Assembly (NCBI RefSeq): GCF_014490745.1
Contig: NZ_LZEU01000001.1
Coordinates: 2,569,501 to 2,633,500 of the forward strand
DNA length: 64,000 nt
From: Pseudomonas alcaligenes
GTDB taxonomy: Bacteria > Pseudomonadota > Gammaproteobacteria > Pseudomonadales > Pseudomonadaceae
Direction: 5' to 3'
The notes beneath the pieces were generated by a model. The model worked only from the letters and a program-made list of their open reading frames with translations, had not been told where the DNA came from and ran no database searches. Of this stretch, positions 54,119 through 63,847 are shown one piece after another. The translations under genes and the position numbers were made by a program. Position 1 is the stretch's first letter, and each line of letters opens with the position of its first letter.

Positions 54119-56647
54119 TTAGAGCACCCCCTCTGCCTTGGCCTTGGCAACGGCATGAGTGCGACGTTCCACCCCGAGTTTGCCGTTGATGTGCCAGGCA
54201 TGGGACTTCACCGTATGCACCGAGATATGCAGTCGCTCGGCGATCTGCTGGTTGGAGAGCCCCTCGGCAATCAGTTCCAGAACTTCCTGCTCACGCGGGC
54301 TCAGCTGAAGCTCTTGCTCCTCGGAATGCGTGTCACCGGGCGATCGGGATGACTCGGAATCGAGCTCTGCCAGTTGTTCGAGCCACCCAGGATGGCGCCG
54401 CTGCAAGCTGCGGAGCGGGGCGAGCAGGGCCAGATGGTCCACTTCCCGCAGAGCAAAACACAGTTGCTGGCTGGCCGCCTCGGTCTGGCCTTCCAAGTAT
54501 AGGATCTCGGCCAGATCTAGCAGGCACTCCCGCTCTAACCCCCGATGCCCAGCTCGCTGGCAATCCTCGAGTAGCCCTTGTAGCAACATGGAGGCGCGGG
54601 TGTCCTGGCCAAGGGACAAATGGGCGCGGGCAGCCAATAGCTGCGCCCGCTGCACAAGGTCGTAGCATCCACCTGGCACCAAGGCTAGATCGATGTCGAG
54701 GGGCCCTGCCCCCCATCGGATGCTGTCGAGGGCCATTTCCCCCCACCCCTGGGCCAGCAGCAACTTACCCTTCATCCAGGCCAGAGCCTCACGGAAACCT
54801 GCTTCGGGCAGCCCCAACGCCTGCAACCGCCGCTCTGCTGTGTCCAGCAAGCGTCGGGCGAGACTGAAGTCCTCCTTGCTGGTTGCCAGGTCGACGAGCG
54901 TCCGGTAGCCCTGCAGCACGTACCCGTCCCCCACGCGTTCCGCTTCTAGCAGGCCAGCCCAAGTGCACTCCTCCGCCAGCTCATCGCGGCACATGCCGGC
55001 CAGTAGGCTGCCGCGCAACAGCAGCAAGCGGCCACGGATCGGCCCTACCAGGGCCGCGTTCTCTAGGTCCAGCAGAAGCTGCTCAACCTGCTCTAGTGCA
55101 TGGCCGGGCTCGCCGCGCATGATCAACAGATGAACACGCTCGACGCCCAACGAAGCTTCAAACATCAAACTTCCACGCTGGCGAGCTAGGCTCAGGGCCT
55201 GGGTGATATGGTCTTGGCCTGCGTCTAGGTCGCCCTTGGCCAGGGATTGCCGGGCGAGAGCCTGGTGGCAGAGGATTCGTTGTGGCCAAGCAGGGACATC
55301 CAGCGATTGCAGAGCCTCCAGACATTGCTGGCGGGAGTTACCGCGGCCGCGCAGGCACGAGATCACAGCGACGATCGCCTGGAACTGCACAAGCAAGTCC
55401 CGCTGACTATCCGGGCCCGGTTGCGGCAGGAAGCGCTCTAGACCTTCGAGGCAGCGCTCGGCCTTGTCCGAATAATTGTGCAGTAGTAGCGTCCATCCCC
55501 GTAGCAGTACTAGCGATGGTGTGACTGAAAGCAGTTCGTCGGGCAGCGCGTCGCACCACTGGAGGAAGCACCCGTCCCGGCCATCACTGATTATCCGGTC
55601 CAGCGGCCAGTCCTGCAGGTAATTGACCGCCAATTCCGGTTGTCCGGCTTTCAGTGCATGCTCCACGGCCTCGCTCATTTCGCCATGCCTGGCGAACCAC
55701 TGGCAGGCGCGCACATGAGATTTGGAGGCCGAATGCTTGCTCGGCAGCGACTTCAGGACGGTTGCAAGTGGCCGCCACACACGGAACGAGTCGCTGTCGC
55801 TGTTGTTGGCCGGGGAGCGTCGCAGCAGCCCCCGTAACGTCAACTGATCCATTACATCAGTCCCGTCCTGATCCTCCAGCAGGTACTCGCACAACGAAAC
55901 TGAGAAGCGGGACATATCGGCCAGGGGGCGCACGGCGCTCAGCAGTTCGGCCGGGAGGTTATCGAGCACGTCGTGGCGCAGGTAGTCACGCATCATGGCC
56001 GTACCATTCGCGATGTGCTGGGCCAAGCTGGTCGCGGCACTGTCGGCCAGCAGCAGGCGAACGACGGCCGGCCAGCCTTCACTCTGTGCCATCAGCTGCC
56101 GGGTAAGATCCGCCGAGAGTGCCAGCCGGTGCTGAATCAGCAGGCGCCCCAGCTCCTCTTCGTCCAGGGCCAGCGCCTGGGCATCGAGTTCGTGTAGGTC
56201 ACCCTGGAGGAACAGGCGCGGAAGGTTCCAGGCCGGACGCCGGCGCCCATTGATCCACCAACGCAGCTTGTGCGGCGTCAGTGTCAGCAGCAGCTCCAGT
56301 GAGGCATCCAGCTCGGCACTAGGCACGCGCGGATAGTCGTCGAGAATGATCCAGGTGGGCTGTTCCAGGCGACTGATCAGGCGACACAGTTCCACTTGTA
56401 CATCCCCAGGCCCGGGAACCACACTCAGTGATTCGGCCAGGCGCACCAGAAGATCCGCTGGGCCAAGAGCTTTGCCGCCCAAGGACAGCCATGCCACAGT
56501 GGTCCCTGAAGGCGCCTGGGCGACGCACTCCTGCATCAGCTCGCTCTTGCCGAAACCGGCGGGAGTGCAAATCAGGATCACGCGGCTATCACTGGCCAGC
56601 AGGGCTTGCGACAGCCGAGGGCGAGCTATGGGCGGGCGTGGGTGCAT
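54119..56647 (-). CDS. MalT-like LuxR activator (LAL family), second
   Basis: This 842-residue protein has an N-terminal P-loop (CTPAGFGKSELMQE near residue 28), LDDYPRV as Walker B region, a long helical repeat region and a C-terminal LuxR helix-turn-helix (LSPREQEVLELIAEGLSNQQ, then ISVHTVKSHAWHINGKLGV). LAL regulators of this size are regularly found next to DUF1302/DUF1329 and acyl-CoA ligase genes in pseudomonads. It lies 60 bases upstream of no same-strand gene but follows the ligase gene on the minus strand, and probably activates the ligase/aldolase or DUF1329/DUF1302 transcripts. Confidence 0.9.
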   Translation of the reverse strand: MHPRPPIARPRLSQALLASDSRVILICTPAGFGKSELMQECVAQAPSGTTVAWLSLGGKALGPADLLVRLAESLSVVPGPGDVQVELCRLISRLEQPTWIILDDYPRVPSAELDASLELLLTLTPHKLRWWINGRRRPAWNLPRLFLQGDLHELDAQALALDEEELGRLLIQHRLALSADLTRQLMAQSEGWPAVVRLLLADSAATSLAQHIANGTAMMRDYLRHDVLDNLPAELLSAVRPLADMSRFSVSLCEYLLEDQDGTDVMDQLTLRGLLRRSPANNSDSDSFRVWRPLATVLKSLPSKHSASKSHVRACQWFARHGEMSEAVEHALKAGQPELAVNYLQDWPLDRIISDGRDGCFLQWCDALPDELLSVTPSLVLLRGWTLLLHNYSDKAERCLEGLERFLPQPGPDSQRDLLVQFQAIVAVISCLRGRGNSRQQCLEALQSLDVPAWPQRILCHQALARQSLAKGDLDAGQDHITQALSLARQRGSLMFEASLGVERVHLLIMRGEPGHALEQVEQLLLDLENAALVGPIRGRLLLLRGSLLAGMCRDELAEECTWAGLLEAERVGDGYVLQGYRTLVDLATSKEDFSLARRLLDTAERRLQALGLPEAGFREALAWMKGKLLLAQGWGEMALDSIRWGAGPLDIDLALVPGGCYDLVQRAQLLAARAHLSLGQDTRASMLLQGLLEDCQRAGHRGLERECLLDLAEILYLEGQTEAASQQLCFALREVDHLALLAPLRSLQRRHPGWLEQLAELDSESSRSPGDTHSEEQELQLSPREQEVLELIAEGLSNQQIAERLHISVHTVKSHAWHINGKLGVERRTHAVAKAKAEGVL

Positions 56648-56707
56648 GCGGGCGGTTGTTCCGTTCCGGTCAGATACAGGTAGGTTCCGGGCATGTCAGC
56701 AACCCGC

Positions 56708-58402
56708 TCAGGCACTCGGCTGCATGGCTTCGACTTCCTCGCGAAGCATCTGCTTGGACAGTTTGCCCACCGGAGTCTTCGGCAGCATGGCGCGGAACTC
56801 CATGGCATGGACCATCTCGTGTTTGCCCAGGCGATCCTTGAGGAAGGCCTTCAGCTCATCGAGGCTGAACCGTGCATGACCCTCACGCAGTTTGAGATAG
56901 GCCTTGGGCGACTGGCCGCGGTACGGGTCAGGGATGCCGAGTACCATCACCTCTTCTACCGAGGGGTGAGTGTAAATGGCTTCCTCGATTACGCGCGGAT
57001 AGACGTTGAAGCCACCGCACAGGAGCATATCCTTGGTGCGGTCGACTATGTAGATAAACCCTTCGCTATCCATGTAGCCAACGTCGCCGGTACGGAAGAA
57101 ACCGTCCTCGGTGAAGCTCTCGCACGTGGCGCGCTCGTTCTTCCAGTAGCCGGGCATGATGTTGGGGCCAGCGATGGTGATTTCGCCGCGCTCGCCCAAC
57201 GGCACGTCGCGGGTCGGGTCATCGAGATCGCGGAACTTGATGGTGGTGCCGATGTGCGGGATGCCGCATGAGCCGGGCTTGTGCTTGCCGGCGGGAGTAA
57301 AGGTACCACCGGTACAGGTTTCGGTCATGCCCCAGCCCTCGGTGAGCTGGCAGCCAGTCTGCTCCTTGAACTGGTGAAACAGCTCCACCGGCAGCGGAGC
57401 GCCGCCGGAGGCGCAGACCTTGAGTGAGCGCAGGTCGTACTCTCCGATCTGCGGATGGTTGACCAGGGCGGTGAACATAGTGGGCACACCGGGGAAAAAG
57501 CTGACTTTGTGTTCGCTGATATCCTGCAACGCGGCGACGGGATCGAACCTGACCCGCAAGCGCATTTCAGCGGCGGCGAGGATGGGGAACAACAGGCCGC
57601 AGACCATTGCGTAGACATGGAACAGCGGCAGTACCACCAGCACGCTTTCGCGGCCTTCATATATCAGCCTGTCGTCGTTCACGTTGGTCAGGAATACCTG
57701 GCCGGCTGCGGCGCTGAGGTTGCCGTGGGTGAGCATGGCGGCCTTGGGCAGGCCGGTGGTGCCGCCGGTGTATTGCAGCACCGCGATACTGTGCTCCTGA
57801 GTTGCCTGCGGGTAAACCTGGTAACGGCCGTCGTTGTACAGTAACTGGGCAAAGGACAGACAGCGGCTGCCATATTCCACGTTGCTGACCTGGCCTTCCT
57901 GCCACAGCTGCTCCTGGGTCTGCTCGGGCCGGTTGCCAAATTCACCCAGAGAGCCCACCACCAAGGTGCGCAGGCGAGTGCTAGCCAGCAACGAGGCCAT
58001 GACCGGATAGAGAGAGGACAAGTCGAGGGTAATCAGGATCTCAGTTTCGCTGTCCTCAACTTTGTGCGCCAGTACCTTGCCAGCGTCCAGCGGTGAGTAG
58101 TTCACCACGATGCCTCCGGCGCGGAGGATGGCAAGGAAGCCGATGACGTACTGCGGCACATTAGGCAGGAACAGGCCCACGTGTACGCCCGGCTTGACGC
58201 CCATAAGCTGCAAACCGGCGGCAGCATGATCGACCAAAGACGACAGCTCACGGTAGCTGAGCTTGCGACCCATGAAATCCACCGCGGATCGTTCCGGCCA
58301 GCGCTGCACAGCATTTTCGAGCATGCCTAACACGCTGGCCTTGGGCAGCTCGGCGTCCCAGCGGACACCGGCAGGAAAAGACTTAACCCATGGAGCTTCC
58401 AT
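56708..58402 (-). CDS. FadD-like acyl-CoA ligase
   Basis: The ATG at 58402 gives 564 residues. The AMP-binding signature is YTGGTTGLPKAAMLTHGN, with the A5-type motif EGWGMTETCTGG, the hinge region YIVDRTKDMLLCGGFNVYPR and the catalytic Lys in LPKTPVGKLSKQML near the C-terminus. It activates a carboxylic acid to its CoA thioester with ATP, the entry step to the beta-oxidation genes at 15-21 kb. Starts further upstream are possible but lack similarity. It is followed by the LAL gene and preceded by the aldolase-like gene on the same strand. Confidence 0.92.
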   Translation of the reverse strand: MEAPWVKSFPAGVRWDAELPKASVLGMLENAVQRWPERSAVDFMGRKLSYRELSSLVDHAAAGLQLMGVKPGVHVGLFLPNVPQYVIGFLAILRAGGIVVNYSPLDAGKVLAHKVEDSETEILITLDLSSLYPVMASLLASTRLRTLVVGSLGEFGNRPEQTQEQLWQEGQVSNVEYGSRCLSFAQLLYNDGRYQVYPQATQEHSIAVLQYTGGTTGLPKAAMLTHGNLSAAAGQVFLTNVNDDRLIYEGRESVLVVLPLFHVYAMVCGLLFPILAAAEMRLRVRFDPVAALQDISEHKVSFFPGVPTMFTALVNHPQIGEYDLRSLKVCASGGAPLPVELFHQFKEQTGCQLTEGWGMTETCTGGTFTPAGKHKPGSCGIPHIGTTIKFRDLDDPTRDVPLGERGEITIAGPNIMPGYWKNERATCESFTEDGFFRTGDVGYMDSEGFIYIVDRTKDMLLCGGFNVYPRVIEEAIYTHPSVEEVMVLGIPDPYRGQSPKAYLKLREGHARFSLDELKAFLKDRLGKHEMVHAMEFRAMLPKTPVGKLSKQMLREEVEAMQPSA

Positions 58403-58603
58403 CAGGTGAAAACCTCGCCGTGTAGTTGTTGTCGATCTTTTCGGCAATGCTGCACCTGGATCAACCGGGAATCTGTCAGTGATTTGCACTTTGCTGAATG
58501 CTGGTCGCTCCGAAGCGAGGCCGCCCCATCAATGAGCTGCAGCAGCGCATCACGAGGACGTTGAACAAGGGCGATATGAGCCACCGGAGAGTCGCTGGCG
58601 TCT

Positions 58604-59368
58604 TCAGTCGCGGTAGCCAGTATCGATGCGGTCCAGCTTGCGAAGTAGCGCCGGCCAGACGAAGTCGCCGCCGAGGCCGTCGGTTTGCTTGCGGGCTATC
58701 TCGGCCACTCCTTCAATGATCTGCGGGTCGACTTGGATCAACTCGCCGCCGGCCTGGGCCGAAAGCTGGATCTGGCAGGTGTTCTCGAAGGTGTACATGT
58801 TGAGGAAAGCGTCAGCCACCGTCCTGCCCACGGTCAGTAGGCCGTGGTTGCGCAACAAGAAGAACAGTTTGTTGCCCAGGTCCGCTTGCAGACGTGGCTT
58901 CTCGTCGTCGCGTAGGGCCACTCCCTCGTAGTCGTGGTAACCCAGGGAGGCGAGGACGAAGGTGGACTGTTGGCTGATGGGCAGGATGCCGCATTTCTGC
59001 GCGCTGACCGCCACGCCGGCGCGGGTATGAGTGTGCAGTACGCACTGAGCATCATCCCGGGCTTGGTGGATGGCACTGTGGATGACGAAACCGGCTTGGT
59101 TAACCGAATAGGGTGTGTCCAGCACCTTGTTACCCGCTTGATCCACCTTGACCAAGCTGGACGCGGTGATCTCGTCAAACATCAGGCCGTAGGGATTGAT
59201 CAGGAAGTGATGCTCAGGTCCGGGGACACGGGCGCTAATGTGAGTGAAGACCAAGTCGGTCCAGCCGTACATGGCTACCAGGCGGTAGCAGGCGGCCAAG
59301 TTGACGCGTAATTTCCACTCTTCGGCGGACACATGATTCTGAGCATTGGGGATAGAGTGCAAGCTCAT
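58604..59368 (-). CDS. Class II aldolase/adducin family protein
   Basis: The ATG at 59368 (254 residues) has GGAAGAG upstream. The family metal-binding histidines are present in CVLHTHTRAG and LLRNHGLLTVG, with YGWTDLVFTHISAR near the N-terminus. Members cleave or form hydroxy-keto bonds using zinc, but many catabolic-cluster members have no assigned reaction. It lies 201 bases upstream of the acyl-CoA ligase start, in the same direction, and is divergent from the Crp/Fnr gene at 59551. Confidence 0.87.
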   Translation of the reverse strand: MSLHSIPNAQNHVSAEEWKLRVNLAACYRLVAMYGWTDLVFTHISARVPGPEHHFLINPYGLMFDEITASSLVKVDQAGNKVLDTPYSVNQAGFVIHSAIHQARDDAQCVLHTHTRAGVAVSAQKCGILPISQQSTFVLASLGYHDYEGVALRDDEKPRLQADLGNKLFFLLRNHGLLTVGRTVADAFLNMYTFENTCQIQLSAQAGGELIQVDPQIIEGVAEIARKQTDGLGGDFVWPALLRKLDRIDTGYRD

Positions 59369-59550
59369 AGCGGCTCTTCCTGTTCGGGAGGTAAAAACGG
59401 GTTGGCCGACGTGAGTCATCAGTCGGCGCAACATGGGTTCCAAGGTTTCGATCAGCTTGTGCCGGTCCCCGGATTTCCTGAGAATGGTGCGGCCTGCCTG
59501 CGCAGAAAACTGTCGGGAATTTGCTTTACGAATAGGGCTGGAAATCAGGC

Positions 59551-60261
59551 GTGACCACTAGATTGGCGCTTTCAGAAACACATCGCCGCGTGCTGCAGGA
59601 GAACCCCTGGCTCTCTCTCCTGGATCAAGCCGTCAGTGACGATGTGCTGGCGCACTCTCGCCTGCGTAAGCTGACGGGAGGGCAGGCTCTGTTCCGTCGT
59701 GGTGAGAACCCTGACGGGCTATACATTGTGCTGGACGGCTCGCTGCGTATCAGTGGCACTACTCGCGAAGGACAGGAGGCGGTGTTGGTCTTCTGCGAGC
59801 CGGGCCGCTGGATTGGCCTTGTGTCGGGGCTCGATGGGGGCGCGCGAATGCATGATGTCTTGGCGACCAGCCCCTCAGTGGTGCTGCAAATCGCACCAGC
59901 GGATCTGGAACAGCTGATCGCCCAGCACCCGTCCTTCGGCCGCTTACTGCTGCGTGTGCAGTGTTCGCAGATGCGCGAGCTGCTGATGGGCATCGAGACA
60001 TATTCCACCCATTCGCTGGAGCAGCGCTTCGCCGGCCGCCTGCTAGCACTGGCCGCTGCCTTTGGTGACCCAGCGCCCGATGGTGCGCTCGACATTCAGC
60101 TGCGCCTGTCTCAGGAAACCCTGGCCCAGCTCCTTGGCACGACCCGCCAACGGGTAAATCAGTTACTCAAACTGTGGGAGCAGAACGGGCTGATCAGGCA
60201 GAAATACGGGCGTATCAGGTTGCTCGACCAAGCCCAGCTCAAGGTGCTTGCTCAGGTCTGA
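59551..60261 (+). CDS. Crp/Fnr-family regulator
   Basis: This 236-residue protein starts at a GTG and has an N-terminal cyclic-nucleotide-binding-like domain (LFRRGENPDGLYIVLDGSLR) and a C-terminal winged helix (LRLSQETLAQLLGTTRQRVN, then QLLKLWEQNGLI). There is no Fnr-type cysteine cluster, so oxygen sensing through Fe-S is unlikely. It is divergent from the class II aldolase gene with 182 bases between them, and that gene is the likely target. Confidence 0.88.
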   Translation: MTTRLALSETHRRVLQENPWLSLLDQAVSDDVLAHSRLRKLTGGQALFRRGENPDGLYIVLDGSLRISGTTREGQEAVLVFCEPGRWIGLVSGLDGGARMHDVLATSPSVVLQIAPADLEQLIAQHPSFGRLLLRVQCSQMRELLMGIETYSTHSLEQRFAGRLLALAAAFGDPAPDGALDIQLRLSQETLAQLLGTTRQRVNQLLKLWEQNGLIRQKYGRIRLLDQAQLKVLAQV

Positions 60262-60346
60262 AGTGCATCAGGCGACAGTTGCTCTGCATCTGCCCCGCAG
60301 AGGATCAGACTTTCCCCTGCTTCTGCTCTTGATCGAGCGTCTTGGC

Positions 60347-60370
60347 AAAAAAGAGCGGCCCGGAGGCCGC
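60347..60370 (-). terminator. Rho-independent terminator after the chemoreceptor gene
   Basis: On the minus strand a GCGGCC-TCCG-GGCCGC hairpin is followed by CTCTTTTTT. It lies 125 bases past the stop of the chemoreceptor gene at 60495 and may also limit read-through towards the Crp/Fnr gene. Confidence 0.7.
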
Positions 60371-60494
60371 CAAAGGAGTAGATCTGGTGGGACAACAGGC
60401 AATTCTTGAGAGCTTTCTACGCTGAAACTCGTGCAACGGGATGGGCCTACTCCACCAGACTCAGGAAATCATCTTTAGGGTTTCACTAATCAAC

Positions 60495-62120
60495 TCAAGT
60501 CTTGAAATTTGCCACCATGCCGTTGAGATCGACGGCGAGTCGCGACAGTTCCTGACTGGCGGCACTGGTCTGATCCGCCCCTGCTGCCGTTTGCACAGCC
60601 AGGTCGCGAATGTTCACCAGGTTGTGATCCACTTCCCGGGCGACTTGAGCCTGCTCCTCTGAAGCGCTGGCGATGACCAGATTGCGCTCGTTGATCTGGG
60701 CGATGGCACGGGCGATATCCTCAAGCGCCGTGCCGGCTGCCTGGGCCACCTGCAGGGTGGATTGCGCCCGGTTCATACTGTTCTGCATCGCGCCCACGGT
60801 CTTCTCCGCTCCCAGCTGGATACCACTGATCATCTGATCGATTTCTTCGGTCGACTGCTGGGTGCGATGAGCCAGAGCGCGCACCTCATCCGCGACGACG
60901 GCGAAGCCTCGACCCTGTTCGCCCGCCCGTGCTGCTTCGATCGCGGCATTGAGGGCGAGCAGGTTGGTTTGTTCCGCTATGGAGCGAATGACATTGAGAA
61001 CCTGGCTGATGCTCCTGACATTGCTCGCCAACTGCCCCACCTCTTTGGAGGTAGCCGTGACATCGGTTGCCAGTTGATTGATAGAGTCGACGGTCTGGCG
61101 AACCTGGGCGTGGCCATTCTGTGCGGTCTGGTCTGTCTGCTGGGACGCCTCGGAGGTCGTGACCGCATTGCGCGCCACTTCCTCGACTGCCGCAGTCATC
61201 TCATTGACGGCGGTTGCCGCCTGTTCGATCTCGGAGTTCTGTCGATGCAGGCCGCGCGTAGAGTCTTCCGTCACTGCGTGCAACTCTTCCGATGCCGAGG
61301 CCAACTGATTGGATGAATCAGCGATGCGCTGGATGGTATGGCGCAAGCTCTGTTGCATCTCGCTAAGCGACTGGAGCAGTTGGGCTGGCTCATCCTGGCC
61401 GTGAACTGTAATGTCCTTCGTGAGGTCTCCTGAGGCAACGGTTCGGGCAACTTCCACGGCCTGCGACAGGGGGCTCACAATGCTTCGGGTCAGCACGACC
61501 GCTGCGAATACCGTGGCTGAGATCGCACCGAGCAGAATGATCACGATCAACCGAATGGAATTGCGGTAAACCTCGTCGCTTTGGGCAGCTGCGTAATTCG
61601 CCCCGTCCTTGCTTGACTTTGCCAGCACGGAAATCGCCTTGTTCATCTGATCCGCCAGGCCATTGAACTTGGCGGTGACGATGTCTCTAGCTGCGTCTTG
61701 CTTCCCTTGCAGCACATAGTCCTGGACCAACTCCTGCTGCTCCATGAATCGCACTTTGGCTACGGCAAGGGCGTCGAAGGCAGCTCGCTCCTCACCGGAG
61801 ACGAGCAAAGCTCTGTAGGCACTCTCGGCCGCTTCCAAGTCGCTTTTGGCATTGTTGATCAACTGACTGGTTTCGCGCCGCGCGGTTTCGCCTTCCAGCA
61901 CGAGCATCCGCAGCGTTAGCGCGCGAACTCGTGCGAACGAAAACCCGATATCGCTCACTGCAATAATCGAGGCGACCCACTTCCCGTTGACTTCCGCGGA
62001 CATCTCGCCCATGCGATTCATCTGCAGCAGACTAAGGCTGCCCAGTGCAAGCGTGATCAACGTAAGTAGCGCAAAAGCCAACCCTGCCCGCCGACCGATG
62101 TTCAGGTTCCTCAGGTTCAT
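60495..62120 (-). CDS. Methyl-accepting chemotaxis protein with 4-helix-bundle sensor
   Basis: This 541-residue receptor has membrane helices near residues 12-32 and 190-210, a periplasmic four-helix-bundle sensor between them (for example ALTLRMLVLEGETARRETSQ), a HAMP domain and a signalling domain with the tip [27 protein letters not shown] precedes the ATG. It probably directs chemotaxis toward a compound used by the surrounding genes, as its position between the aldolase/ligase and DUF1329/DUF1302 genes suggests. The ligand is unknown. Confidence 0.92.
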   Translation of the reverse strand: MNLRNLNIGRRAGLAFALLTLITLALGSLSLLQMNRMGEMSAEVNGKWVASIIAVSDIGFSFARVRALTLRMLVLEGETARRETSQLINNAKSDLEAAESAYRALLVSGEERAAFDALAVAKVRFMEQQELVQDYVLQGKQDAARDIVTAKFNGLADQMNKAISVLAKSSKDGANYAAAQSDEVYRNSIRLIVIILLGAISATVFAAVVLTRSIVSPLSQAVEVARTVASGDLTKDITVHGQDEPAQLLQSLSEMQQSLRHTIQRIADSSNQLASASEELHAVTEDSTRGLHRQNSEIEQAATAVNEMTAAVEEVARNAVTTSEASQQTDQTAQNGHAQVRQTVDSINQLATDVTATSKEVGQLASNVRSISQVLNVIRSIAEQTNLLALNAAIEAARAGEQGRGFAVVADEVRALAHRTQQSTEEIDQMISGIQLGAEKTVGAMQNSMNRAQSTLQVAQAAGTALEDIARAIAQINERNLVIASASEEQAQVAREVDHNLVNIRDLAVQTAAGADQTSAASQELSRLAVDLNGMVANFKT

Positions 62121-62237
62121 CTACTGCTCCTTATCTGCCCCACATTTCTCTTTGACATATACCAAAGAATTACTAACTGCTGACTTGAGCCAACAATAGG
62201 TTTTCGAAATCCTCCCGCGGCCTGGGTTTGCTATACA

Positions 62238-62391
62238 GCCCCCAAGACGCACTGCGGCTCATCGCGCATCAGATCCTGATGGTGTGGCCCGCCTTAAATA
62301 GATCGGCGTACTTCAGCTGCGTTGAGGCTGCTGCGAGGGATGTAGAGCTCCTGTATTTCCCTAGCTTCAGGTGTCATCGTTGGATACGGTG
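62238..62391 (-). pseudogene. DUF1329 gene remnant
   Basis: The DNA aligns with an internal part of the DUF1329 gene around 62780-62930: CATCAGATCCTGATGGTGTG matches GGTCAGATCCTGGTTGATGT, and ATCGGCGTACTTCAGCTGCG matches TGGTCGTACTTCAACTGCGG. On the minus strand it encodes KYADLFKAGHT before frameshifts and stops. It is a worn piece of a third DUF1329 copy in the gap between the chemoreceptor and the intact gene. Confidence 0.6.
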
Positions 62392-62448
62392 CAGGGGCAC
62401 TGAGGTGGGCGGTCGGCACATCCTTGTGCCAGCCTGTTTGCCAGGATC

Positions 62449-63816
62449 TCAGCGTGTGCCGGCTTGGCGCAGGGCAGCCGGCGTGTAATCGCTGGCCGAG
62501 GCACTGAAGCCGAACTCATAGGACTGCTTCTCCTCGTTCTTCATGCCCAGGGCAACATAGCGGCCGGCGATGAGGTCGTACAGAGTCTCCACGGCGTACC
62601 AAGGCACCTGCTTGTCGTAGTAGTACTGCGAATGCGCTTCGGCGACCCGCCACAGAATGCCATGACCGTCGTAGTGATCGATCTCAGCGGCCTGCCAGGT
62701 GTCCTCGTCGATAAAGAACTCGCGCTTGGCATAGATATGCCGTTCGCCGGGCTTCAGGGTTGCAGTCACATGCCAGACGCGGTGCAACTCGTAACGGGTC
62801 AGATCCTGGTTGATGTGACCGGCCTTGATGATCTGGTCGTACTTCAACTGCGGCGAGTCCAGGCGGTAGCTATTGTAAGGGATATAGATTTCCTGCTTAC
62901 CGTTCAGCTTCCAGTCGTAGCGATCCGGCGCGCCGTTGTACATGTCGTAGTTGTCGGAAGTGCGTAGACCGTCGGTGGCCATGGCTGGGCCGTCGTAGGA
63001 AACCTGCGGGGCTCGCCGCACGCGCCGCTGCCCGGAGTTGTAGAGCCAGGCCAGACGCGGCTCTTTCACCTGGTTGAGGGTTTCGTGCACCAGCAGCACG
63101 CTGCCGGCCAAGCGCGACGGTGCGGTTATCTGCTGCTTGAAGTAGAACAGCACGTTGCTCGGCTCATTCGGGTCGTAGTCCTTCAGCTGGTCGCGGAAGG
63201 TGAAATTATCCTGGAAGTACACCAGGCTGTAGGAGCCATTCTGCTGTGGGGCGGCCTGGGTCACCAGGCGCTGCACGCTGCCGCCACGGTAGCGGGTGAT
63301 CTGGTTCCAGATCGCTTCCAGACCATTATTCGGGATCGGGAAGGGGTTGGCGGTACGGAAGTTTTCCAGGCCGTTGCCACCCTCCACCAGCTTGGTGGCG
63401 GTGGCATTGGTCTTGGTCGCCTCGAGCACAGCAGCAGGCAGGCCGGCGCTGCGGTGGGTCGGGAAGACTGGCATCCGGTAGCTGTCCGGGTAGCGCTTGA
63501 ACATCGCCAGCTGGCCGGGGGTCAGCTTGTCCCGGTATTGCTCCACATTTTGCGCGGTGATGGTGAACAGTGGCTGCTCATTGGCGAAGGGATCGGACAG
63601 GAAGCCCTTGGCATCTATGGTGCCTGCGTTCTGCGGCAGACCGCCGGTCCACTCGGGAATGCTGCCGTCGGCGTTGCCGGCCCTCTCCGCGCCGACCGGG
63701 GTGAGCGTTGTACCAAGCTTGGCAGCGTCGTCAGGAGAAACGGCAGCCATTACACCAGTGGCTATCAGGGACAGCGCCAGGGCGCCAGTTTGCAGCAGTC
63801 TCTTTGTTGTTTTCAT
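62449..63816 (-). CDS. DUF1329 envelope protein, copy 2
   Basis: The ATG at 63816 gives 455 residues with a signal peptide (MKTTKRLLQTGALALSLIAT ending VMAAVS). It is highly similar to copy 1 at 40658 through the shared blocks NADGSIPEWTGGLP, RRAPQVSYDGPAMA, DMYNGAPDRYDW and AGHINQDLTRYELHRVWHV. It is translated directly after the DUF1302 gene, 31 bases downstream of its stop, the usual pairing. The pair is thought to handle hydrophobic compounds at the outer membrane, though the exact role is not established. Confidence 0.92.
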   Translation of the reverse strand: MKTTKRLLQTGALALSLIATGVMAAVSPDDAAKLGTTLTPVGAERAGNADGSIPEWTGGLPQNAGTIDAKGFLSDPFANEQPLFTITAQNVEQYRDKLTPGQLAMFKRYPDSYRMPVFPTHRSAGLPAAVLEATKTNATATKLVEGGNGLENFRTANPFPIPNNGLEAIWNQITRYRGGSVQRLVTQAAPQQNGSYSLVYFQDNFTFRDQLKDYDPNEPSNVLFYFKQQITAPSRLAGSVLLVHETLNQVKEPRLAWLYNSGQRRVRRAPQVSYDGPAMATDGLRTSDNYDMYNGAPDRYDWKLNGKQEIYIPYNSYRLDSPQLKYDQIIKAGHINQDLTRYELHRVWHVTATLKPGERHIYAKREFFIDEDTWQAAEIDHYDGHGILWRVAEAHSQYYYDKQVPWYAVETLYDLIAGRYVALGMKNEEKQSYEFGFSASASDYTPAALRQAGTR

Positions 63817-63847
63817 GTGCAAGGTGTTCCTCAAAATGCCGGTCTGC

